From contig CACXFD010000157.1 in the NCBI GenBank assembly GCA_902766845.1, positions 1-10,975 of the forward strand: a DNA stretch of 10,975 bases, given 5' to 3'. Shown here piece by piece: positions 4,832-10,975 of the stretch (the first letter of the stretch is position 1; every line of letters starts with the position of its first letter). A program made the position numbers and the translations under genes. The DNA is from an uncultured Lachnospiraceae bacterium. Its GTDB lineage: Bacteria > Bacillota > Clostridia > Lachnospirales > Lachnospiraceae. Below the pieces are notes generated by a model. That model was not told where the DNA came from, ran no database searches, and worked only from the letters and a program-made list of their open reading frames with translations.

Positions 4832-6001
4832 ATGGAACGATGGGAGAGACCCGGGGAGATCAACTGCGTGGAGCGGCACAGCCGCCTCGTGATCGACGCG
4901 CAGGCCATGCGGGAGAACTGGAGCGTCGTACGGGCGCAGACGGCCGGCGAGGTCATCGCGGTCGTGAAAGAGAACGGATACGGTCTGGGCCTGCGGAACG
5001 TCTATGATATCCTGGCCGGGACGGATGTGAGATATTTCGGCGTGACCGGCGCCCGGGAGGCGCTTGCGCTGCGCAGCTACGGCTGGACCGGCGAGATCCT
5101 GATGATGACGCCCCCTCTGACATGGGAGGAGGCGGAGCCGCTGGTCCGCGCGAACGTGATCCTCGCGCTCGAGAGCGTGGAGCAGGCGGATCTTCTGGAA
5201 GAGATCGGCCGGTCTCTGGGCATCCGCCCGCGGGTCCATGTCAAGATCGATACCGGCATGGGCCGGTACGGCTTCTACTATGATCACATCCCGCGGCTGT
5301 CGGGATACGCGCGCACGCTCCGGTTCGAGGGCGCCTTCAGCCATCTGGCCGGCAAGCCGCACGGGTATGAACAGCAGGTCTCCCTGCAGGCCCAGCGGTT
5401 CGACGTCGCGATCGAGGCCCTGCGGGCGCAGGACCTGGACGTGCGGTTCACGCACCTGTGCAATTCCCGCGGGACCATGACCTTCGGCGATATGGGCTTT
5501 GCGGGCGTGCGCGCCGGCACGGCCCTGCTCGGCAAGACGCAGCCCCGCAAAGGTCTGCGCGAGGCGGTCTGGCTGGAGAGCGAGATCTATGACGTGACGG
5601 AGCGGCCCAAGGGCTGGCCCGTCAGCTATCAGAGCCGCGAGGTGCTGAGCCGGGACAGCCGGCTCGGGATCGTGCGGGCCGGCCACGGAGACGGCATCGG
5701 CATCGGATATGTGGACGGGCACGATACGCTGGTCCACGGCGTGCTGTCCGCGGCCAAGCACGGCGTGCGGCCGTCGCTGGACCGGATGACCGTGAGCGTG
5801 CGCGGGAAGCGCCTGCCGGTCCTCGGGAAGTGCGGCGTGGCCCACACGATCGTGGACCTGACCGATTCGGACGCCGAGGCCGGCGATACCGTGCGCTTTT
5901 CGGTGAATCCGCTGCTCGTGAGCCCGTACGTGGAAAAGACCGTGTTCACCGAGAGCCCGGAGCGGGAGACGGCGCGGCGGCCGCGGTCTGGAAAACGTTG
6001 A
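4832..6001 (+). CDS. Fold-type III PLP enzyme, alanine racemase-like, divergent active site
   Basis: This 389-aa protein has the architecture of alanine racemase: an N-terminal PLP barrel and a C-terminal beta domain. The start ATG 4832 is preferred over the in-frame ATG 4805 because GGAGG (4821-4825) sits 6 nt before it. The PLP-lysine motif is AVVKENGYGLG with Lys 46. KIDTGMGRYG (Arg 145), FSHLAG (His 171) and GVRAGTALLG (Arg 227) also match family positions. By eye alignment the catalytic Tyr of the usual P-I-G-Y-A-D-G motif is His 285 (RAGHGDG), and the usual M-D-Q motif is V-A-H (336-338). The substrate is therefore uncertain: alanine racemase, another amino-acid racemase or a related PLP activity are possible. 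If it makes D-alanine, it would serve peptidoglycan synthesis. It follows ispE by 48 nt and is probably cotranscribed with it. Confidence 0.8.
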   Translation: MERWERPGEINCVERHSRLVIDAQAMRENWSVVRAQTAGEVIAVVKENGYGLGLRNVYDILAGTDVRYFGVTGAREALALRSYGWTGEILMMTPPLTWEEAEPLVRANVILALESVEQADLLEEIGRSLGIRPRVHVKIDTGMGRYGFYYDHIPRLSGYARTLRFEGAFSHLAGKPHGYEQQVSLQAQRFDVAIEALRAQDLDVRFTHLCNSRGTMTFGDMGFAGVRAGTALLGKTQPRKGLREAVWLESEIYDVTERPKGWPVSYQSREVLSRDSRLGIVRAGHGDGIGIGYVDGHDTLVHGVLSAAKHGVRPSLDRMTVSVRGKRLPVLGKCGVAHTIVDLTDSDAEAGDTVRFSVNPLLVSPYVEKTVFTESPERETARRPRSGKR

Positions 6002-6104
6002 CAGGGCAGAGCGGATCAAAAGGCGGAGAGGACTGGCAGGGGCGCGGATCAGCGCCTTCGGGACCGGGAACGCCGTTGGGAAAGGAGAGGGGCCAGGAGT
6101 CCCG

Positions 6105-6854
6105 ATGAGAGACATGGAGAAAGAACAGATCCGGCAGATCCTCGCGGTCTGCGATCATACGCTGCTGGCCCCGCAGGCCACGTGGGAGCAGATCCGCGCG
6201 ATCTGCGACGACGGCCTGCGCTATCACACCGCATCGGTCTGCATCCCGCCGTGCTTCGTGGAAGCCGCGCGGACTTATATCGATGAAGAGCAGGCAAAGG
6301 CCCGCGCCGCGTCCGGAAAGCCCGGAGCGGCCGGCGCGGAGCCGGAAAGCGGCGCGGCTCCGCTGCGCGTCTGCACGGTGATCGGCTTCCCGAACGGGTA
6401 CATGACGCCCGGGGCCAAAGCCTTCGAAGCGGAGGACGCGGTGATCCGTGGCGCCGACGAGATCGACATGGTCCTGAACATCGGCCGGCTGAAGGAAAAA
6501 GACCGGGATTATCTTGTCCGCGAGATCCGGAAGGTCAAAGAGGCCTGCCGCGGGCGCGTGCTCAAGGTGATCATCGAGACCTGCCTGCTGACGCAGGAGG
6601 AGAAGCTCCTGGCCTGCGAGGCCGTGACCGAGGCCGGCGCGGACTTCATCAAGACGTCGACCGGCTTTTCGACCGGGGGCGCCACCGCGGAGGACGTGGC
6701 GTTCCTGCGGGCGCACGTGGGGCCGCAGGTGAAGGTCAAGGCGGCCGGCGGCATCGGCTCGCTCGAGACCGCGGCCGAGTTCATGCGGCTCGGGGCGGAC
6801 CGGCTGGGCACCAGCCGGATCGTGAAGATCGTCAAAGAACAGGGGCTGCTGTAA
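6105..6854 (+). CDS. deoC: Deoxyribose-phosphate aldolase
   Basis: DeoC is a class I aldolase that cleaves 2-deoxyribose 5-phosphate to glyceraldehyde 3-phosphate and acetaldehyde in deoxynucleoside catabolism. The Schiff-base lysine is Lys 183 in GADFIKTSTGFSTGGAT. The second active-site lysine is Lys 212 in VKVKAAGGI, and the conserved Asp 121 lies in DEIDMVLNIG. The C-terminus RLGTSRIVKIVKE is of a Clostridia type. ATG 6105 is chosen because AGGAG (6095-6099) lies 5 nt before it; ATG 6114 is less well placed. At 249 aa it is longer than the usual ~220, mainly from an Ala/Gly/Glu/Pro-rich insert near residues 64-86, before the conserved VCTVIGFPNG. Neighbours are the racemase homologue (103-nt gap) and dnaE (140-nt gap); no other nucleoside-catabolic genes are present, so its grouping looks positional rather than pathway-based. 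Confidence 0.96.
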   Translation: MRDMEKEQIRQILAVCDHTLLAPQATWEQIRAICDDGLRYHTASVCIPPCFVEAARTYIDEEQAKARAASGKPGAAGAEPESGAAPLRVCTVIGFPNGYMTPGAKAFEAEDAVIRGADEIDMVLNIGRLKEKDRDYLVREIRKVKEACRGRVLKVIIETCLLTQEEKLLACEAVTEAGADFIKTSTGFSTGGATAEDVAFLRAHVGPQVKVKAAGGIGSLETAAEFMRLGADRLGTSRIVKIVKEQGLL

Positions 6855-6861
6855 GGCGGCT

Positions 6862-6943
6862 CCGGCCGGACGGGAGACCGGAAAGGCCGCAGGAGAGCGG
6901 TCCCGGCCGGACAGAGAGCAGGAAGGGCCGCAAGGAAGGCGGC
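6862..6943 (+). repeat. Imperfect 41-bp direct repeat in the deoC-dnaE spacer
   Basis: Two adjacent units (6862-6902 and 6903-6943) match at about 28 of 41 positions without gaps. They share an exact CCGGCCGGAC block (6862-6871, 6903-6912) and a 12-bp block with one mismatch (6880-6891, 6921-6932). Most differences are purine transitions. The whole spacer (6855-6994) is purine-rich with several SD-like GGAGG/AGGA runs, and I see no reading frame in it that looks like a real small gene. Confidence 0.6.
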
Positions 6944-6994
6944 CCCGGAGGAGACAGACTGCGGGCGGAGGAAAGCCGCCGGCGGGAGGGGATC

Positions 6995-9900
6995 ATGGCG
7001 TTTACGCATCTGCATGTGCATACCGAATACAGCCTGCTGGACGGCATGTCGCGCCTGAGCGAGATCGCCGAGGCCGCGAAGGCGCTGGGCATGGACAGCC
7101 TGGCGATCACCGACCACGGCGTCATGTACGGCGTGATCGGCTTTTATAAGGCATGCAAAAAAGCCGGGATCAAGCCGATCATCGGCTGCGAGATCTACGT
7201 GGCGCCCGGATCGCGCTTTGACCGGGAGCCCGGCCAGAGCGAGGACCGCTATTACCATCTGGTCCTGCTCGCGGAGAACGATACCGGCTACCATAACCTG
7301 ATGAAGATCGTCTCGCGCGGCTTCGTGGACGGGTTCTATTACCGGCCGCGCGTGGACTATGAAGTGCTGCGGACCTATCACGAAGGCATCATCTGCCTGT
7401 CGGCCTGCCTGGCCGGCGAGGTGCAGAAGAATCTGGCCCGCGGCTTCTACGAAGAAGGAAAGAAGGCCGCCCTGCGCTACCGGGATATCTTCGGGGACGG
7501 CAATTTCTTCCTTGAGCTGCAGGATCACGGCATCCCGGAGCAGAAGACCGTCAACATGAGCCTGCTGCGCCTGTCGCAGGAGACCGGGATCCCGCTCGTC
7601 GCGACGAACGACGTGCACTATATCTATGAAAAGGACGCCGAGGCGCACGACCTGCTGCTCTGCATCCAGACCGGCAAGAAGGTCCAGGACGAGGACCGGC
7701 TGCGCTACGAGGGCGGCCAGTATTACCTGAAGAGCGAGGCCGAGATGCGGGAGCTGTTCCCGTACGCGCAGGAAGCGCTCGACAATACCGCGAAGATCGC
7801 GGAGCGGTGCTGCGTCGAGATCGAGTTCGGCGTGCAGAAGCTCCCGAAGTTCGACGTCCCGTCCGGCTATACGTCGGAAGAGTACCTGGAAAAGCTTTGC
7901 GCCGAGGGCTTCGCGCGGCGCTATCCGGACGCGGACGCGGACCTGAAGGCGCGGCTGCGCTATGAGCTGGACACGATCCGCCGCATGGGCTACGTCGACT
8001 ATTTCCTGATCGTCTGGGACTTCATCAAATACGCGAAGGATCACGGGATCAGCGTGGGCCCGGGCCGCGGCAGCGCGGCCGGCTCGATCGTCGCCTACGC
8101 GCTGGACATCACGACGATCGACCCGATCCGCTACCAGCTGCTGTTCGAACGCTTCCTGAACCCCGAGCGCGTGTCGATGCCCGATATCGACGTCGACTTC
8201 GAGTTCGAGCGCCGGCAGGAAGTCATCGACTATGTGGTGGAAAAATACGGGAAGGACCAGGTGGTCCAGATCGTGACGTTCGGTACGATGGCCGCGCGCG
8301 GCGTCCTGCGGGACGTGGGGCGCGTGATGGACCTGCCGTACGCCTACTGCGACAACGTCGCGAAGATGGTCCCGGCCGAGCTCAACATCACGATCACAGC
8401 CGCGCTCGAGAAGAACCCCGAGCTGCGCACGCTCTATGAGACAGATCCGCAGGCCCGGCGGCTGATCGATATGTCGCTGCGCCTTGAGGGCCTGCCGCGC
8501 CATACGTCGATGCACGCGGCCGGCGTCGTGATCAGCCGCATGGCCGTGGACGAATACGTGCCGCTCTCCCGCGGCGGGGACGGCGCGGTCACGACTCAGT
8601 ATACGATGACCGAGCTCGAGGAGCTGGGCCTTCTGAAGATGGATTTCCTGGGCCTGCGCACGCTGACCGTGGTGCGCGAGGCCGCGGAGGAGGCCTCGCG
8701 GCACGCGGGGCGCCGCATCGATCCCGACTCGCTCGACTACGCCGACCCGAAGGTCTTCGAATACATCTCGAGCGGCCGGACCGAGGGCGTGTTCCAGCTC
8801 GAGAGCGCCGGGATGAAGAGCTTCATGAAAGAGCTGCGGCCGGGCAGCCTGGAAGACGTGATCGCCGGCATCTCACTGTACCGGCCGGGCCCGATGGATT
8901 TCATCCCGCGCTATTTGAAGGGCAAGAACGACCCGGCCAGCATCCGCTATGACTGTCCGCAGCTCGAGCCGATCCTGAAGCCCACCTACGGCTGCATCGT
9001 CTATCAGGAGCAGGTCATGCAGATCGTGCGGGACCTGGCCGGCTACACGCTGGGCCGGAGCGACCTCGTGCGCCGCGCGATGTCCAAGAAAAAGGCCGAC
9101 GTGATGGCCCGCGAACGGCAGAATTTCGTCTACGGGAATCCCGATGAGCATGTCAAGGGCTGCCTGGAGAACGGCATCCCCGAGGCCACCGCGAACCTGA
9201 TCTACGACGAGATGACGGACTTCGCGAAATACGCGTTCAACAAATCCCACGCGGCCTGCTATGCCGTGGTGGCGTACCAGACGGCCTGGCTCAAGTATTA
9301 TTATCCGAAGGAGTTCATGGCCGCGCTGATGACGTCGTTCCTCGAGAACATCTCGAAGGTCTCGGAATACATCCAGGTCTGCCGCCAGATGGGGATCCCG
9401 ATCCTGCCTCCGGACGTGAACGAGGGTGAGGCGGGCTTCACGGCCTCGGAAAGGGGCATCCATTACGGCCTGTGCGCGATCAAGGGGATCGGCCGCGGCG
9501 TGGCCGACGCGATCCGCGCCGAGCGCGAGGAGAACGGCCCCTACCGCGACCTCAAGGATTTCATCTACCGCCTGTCGAACCGGGAAGTCAACCGGCGCAC
9601 GCTCGAGAACTTCATCAAGGCCGGCGCGATGGACTGCCTGCCCGGCACGCGCAAGGAGAAGATCCTGGCCGCGCCGGAACTGTTGGACCGCAAGAACCGC
9701 GAGAACAAGACCGTGATCACGGGGCAGATGACGCTGTTCGATCTGGCCGGCGAGGAAGAGAAGGCCTCCTTCGAGGACGCGCTGCCGCAGGCCGGAGAGT
9801 TTGACAAGGCGCAGCTGCTCGCGTTCGAGAAGGAAGTGCTGGATTTCTACCTGTCCGGGCATCCGCTCGAGATGGATGAGGAAAAGATCAAAAAGAACGT

Positions 9901-10501
9901 GACGGCGGTCAGCCGGGACTTTGAGGAAGACGAGGAAGGCCGCCCGCGGCTGACAGACGGGGCGGAGGCCGTGATCGGCGGGATCATTGCCGAAAAGCGG
10001 CTCAAGAGCACGAAGAACAATCAGATGATGGCGTTCCTGACCATCGAGGACATGGTCGGGACCGTGGAGGTCCTGGTCTTCCCGCGGGACTACGAGGCCT
10101 GCGGGGCCATGCTCCAGCCGGAGGAACGGGTCTTCATCCGCGGACGCGTCTCGCTTGAGGAGGGCGCCAAGGGCAAGCTGATCTTCGGGCAGGCCGTGCG
10201 CTTTGCGGATGTGCCGCGCGAGGTCTGGCTGAAGTTTCCGGACAAGCAGGCCTATTTCGCGGCGGCGGAGCGCATCGAGAACGCGGTGCGGCTTTCGGAC
10301 GGGAAAGACCAGGTGGTGATCTATGTGGAGGAGGGGCGCCAGGTCAAGCGCCTGCCGGCCTCGCAGACGGTCTGCATCGATGAGGCGCTTCTGGCAGATT
10401 TCACAGCGATCGCGGGCCAAAACAATGTCAAAGTCGTGGAAAAGAGCATTGAATTTCCGGCGGTAAAGCGGTACAATCGGAACGATACGATTCGCAGATA
10501 A
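6995..10501 (+). CDS. dnaE: DNA polymerase III subunit alpha (DnaE)
   Basis: This is a replicative C-family polymerase of 1168 aa, full length for DnaE. ATG 6995 follows a GGGAGGGG SD (6984-6991). The N-terminal PHP domain has the HLHVHTEYS motif (His 5, 7, 9), TDHG (Asp 40, His 41) and NDVHY, all in their metal-binding form, which suggests a metal-binding and perhaps proofreading PHP domain, unlike the degenerate one of E. coli. The polymerase core has GPGRGSAAGS (355-364), PDIDVDFE with Asp 397, 399 and 401, and KMDFLGLRTL with Asp 550; these include the three catalytic aspartates expected. A helix-hairpin-helix region (about 846-890) and an OB fold (about 993-1075, AVIGGIIAEKR onward) follow. 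As in other Firmicutes, a PolC probably exists elsewhere, in which case DnaE would act mainly in lagging-strand or primer extension. The order dnaE-pfkA is common in this phylum. Confidence 0.97.
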   Translation: MAFTHLHVHTEYSLLDGMSRLSEIAEAAKALGMDSLAITDHGVMYGVIGFYKACKKAGIKPIIGCEIYVAPGSRFDREPGQSEDRYYHLVLLAENDTGYHNLMKIVSRGFVDGFYYRPRVDYEVLRTYHEGIICLSACLAGEVQKNLARGFYEEGKKAALRYRDIFGDGNFFLELQDHGIPEQKTVNMSLLRLSQETGIPLVATNDVHYIYEKDAEAHDLLLCIQTGKKVQDEDRLRYEGGQYYLKSEAEMRELFPYAQEALDNTAKIAERCCVEIEFGVQKLPKFDVPSGYTSEEYLEKLCAEGFARRYPDADADLKARLRYELDTIRRMGYVDYFLIVWDFIKYAKDHGISVGPGRGSAAGSIVAYALDITTIDPIRYQLLFERFLNPERVSMPDIDVDFEFERRQEVIDYVVEKYGKDQVVQIVTFGTMAARGVLRDVGRVMDLPYAYCDNVAKMVPAELNITITAALEKNPELRTLYETDPQARRLIDMSLRLEGLPRHTSMHAAGVVISRMAVDEYVPLSRGGDGAVTTQYTMTELEELGLLKMDFLGLRTLTVVREAAEEASRHAGRRIDPDSLDYADPKVFEYISSGRTEGVFQLESAGMKSFMKELRPGSLEDVIAGISLYRPGPMDFIPRYLKGKNDPASIRYDCPQLEPILKPTYGCIVYQEQVMQIVRDLAGYTLGRSDLVRRAMSKKKADVMARERQNFVYGNPDEHVKGCLENGIPEATANLIYDEMTDFAKYAFNKSHAACYAVVAYQTAWLKYYYPKEFMAALMTSFLENISKVSEYIQVCRQMGIPILPPDVNEGEAGFTASERGIHYGLCAIKGIGRGVADAIRAEREENGPYRDLKDFIYRLSNREVNRRTLENFIKAGAMDCLPGTRKEKILAAPELLDRKNRENKTVITGQMTLFDLAGEEEKASFEDALPQAGEFDKAQLLAFEKEVLDFYLSGHPLEMDEEKIKKNVTAVSRDFEEDEEGRPRLTDGAEAVIGGIIAEKRLKSTKNNQMMAFLTIEDMVGTVEVLVFPRDYEACGAMLQPEERVFIRGRVSLEEGAKGKLIFGQAVRFADVPREVWLKFPDKQAYFAAAERIENAVRLSDGKDQVVIYVEEGRQVKRLPASQTVCIDEALLADFTAIAGQNNVKVVEKSIEFPAVKRYNRNDTIRR
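10449..10477 (+). promoter_or_regulatory. Probable pfkA promoter within the 3' end of dnaE
   Basis: TTGAAT (10449-10454) and TACAAT (10472-10477) are spaced exactly 17 bp and match consensus at 4/6 and 5/6 positions. They stand in the last codons of dnaE, where the sequence becomes noticeably AT-richer than the rest of the gene. Transcription would start near 10484, giving a leader of about 110 nt before pfkA. Confidence 0.6.
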
Positions 10502-10593
10502 AGCAGCAAAACGGCTGATGCGCGGCCGGGCCGGAAAGCCCGCCGGGCAGGCCTCCGACCATGCCGGACAAGGGCCCGGCAAAGGAGAGAGAT

Positions 10594-10975
10594 ATGGCAG
10601 GAAACATCAAGACGATCGGTGTCCTGACGAGCGGCGGCGACGCGCCGGGCATGAACGCGGCCATCCGCGCCGTGGTCCGGACCGCGCTGCATCACGGTCT
10701 GTCCGTCAAGGGGATCCGCCGCGGCTACGCGGGTCTTCTGAAGGAAGAGATCGAGGATATGAACACCTACTCGGTGTCGGATATCATCGGACGCGGCGGT
10801 ACCATCCTGTACACGGCCCGCTGTCCGGAGTTCCTGGACCCGGAGGTCCAGAAGAAGGCCGTGGACATCCTGAAAAAGCACGGGATCGACAGCCTCGTCG
10901 TGATCGGCGGAGACGGCTCGTTCCGCGGCGCGCAGGCGCTCGCGAACCTCGGGATCAATACGGTCGGCGTGCCCG
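10594..10975 (+). CDS. pfkA: ATP-dependent 6-phosphofructokinase, N-terminal part (3' end outside window)
   Basis: The frame opens at ATG 10594, preceded by AAAGGAGA (10581-10588), and runs off the end of the window after 127 residues. PfkA phosphorylates fructose 6-phosphate, the committed step of glycolysis. Visible motifs are LTSGGDAPGMNA (11-22), the GRGGTIL region and VVIGGDGSFRGA (102-113). The second Gly of GGDGS (Gly 108) is typical of ATP-using enzymes, whereas PPi-dependent relatives carry Asp there. About a third of a normal ~320-aa protein is present, including the ATP-binding region but not the later fructose 6-phosphate-binding residues. The 92-nt gap after dnaE and the promoter-like sequence at 10449-10477 suggest that pfkA can be transcribed independently. 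Pyruvate kinase commonly follows in related genomes but cannot be seen here. Confidence 0.95.
   Translation, partial: MAGNIKTIGVLTSGGDAPGMNAAIRAVVRTALHHGLSVKGIRRGYAGLLKEEIEDMNTYSVSDIIGRGGTILYTARCPEFLDPEVQKKAVDILKKHGIDSLVVIGGDGSFRGAQALANLGINTVGVP

Noticed and set aside
6041..6056. Short GGCGC/GCGCC hairpin between the racemase gene and deoC
   Set aside because: It has five base pairs and no T-tract, so it is too weak in such GC-rich DNA to call a terminator.
3776..6115. Long open frame on the minus strand opposite ispE and the racemase gene
   Set aside because: It is a shadow of GC-rich third positions in the + strand genes. The protein is rich in Arg, His, Pro and Gln with no domain, and has no SD of its own.
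6509..8704. Long open frame on the minus strand opposite deoC and dnaE
   Set aside because: Same cause. The + strand encodes unmistakable DeoC and DnaE over the same span.
8873..10582. Long open frame on the minus strand opposite dnaE
   Set aside because: Antisense shadow of dnaE with unnatural composition and no recognisable motif.
10502..10593. Possible terminator in the dnaE-pfkA spacer
   Set aside because: Only short, imperfect GC stems are present and there is no T-tract.

Overview
The window is about 11 kb of dense, GC-rich bacterial DNA with every recognisable gene on the + strand. The gene set points to a high-GC Firmicute of class Clostridia, probably Lachnospiraceae or a relative. 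The signs are a MEP-pathway kinase (IspE), a Clostridia-style DeoC C-terminus, dnaE immediately followed by pfkA, strong purine-rich Shine-Dalgarno (SD) sites, and tRNA genes without an encoded CCA. This placement is inferred from family resemblance, not from a database search.

Layout: (1) 1-575, the 3' end of a UvrA-family ATPase, more like the UvrA2-type paralogues than canonical UvrA. (2) 627-922, a strong promoter, tRNA-Gly(GCC), a perfect UUCG hairpin terminator, tRNA-Leu(CAG), and a second terminator. (3) 1016-3707, a two-gene cell-envelope unit closed by a third terminator. It holds a 766-aa protein joining a GT2 glycosyltransferase, a GtrA-type flippase and an extracellular NAGPA-like phosphodiester glycosidase, then a small four-helix membrane protein of unknown function. 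(4) 3800-10501, ispE, a divergent fold-III PLP enzyme of the alanine racemase type, deoC and dnaE, all co-directional with gaps of 48 to 140 nt. (5) 10594 to the end, the start of pfkA, with a probable promoter inside the 3' end of dnaE.

The most interesting locus is the three-domain envelope protein. Its domain order predicts a coherent topology: sugar loading onto a lipid phosphate inside, flipping, then phosphodiester-glycoside chemistry outside. Just before the glycosidase part there is a near-perfect in-frame SD and a GTG start, followed by a typical type II signal anchor. One gene may therefore make both the fusion and a free 376-aa glycosidase. Other points are a racemase homologue lacking two expected active-site residues, an apparently leaderless ispE with an in-frame 24-bp tandem repeat, and a terminator placed between two tRNA genes that seem to share one promoter.

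I saw no CRISPR array, insertion sequence, phage gene or defence system. Most of the window is chromosomal housekeeping sequence.
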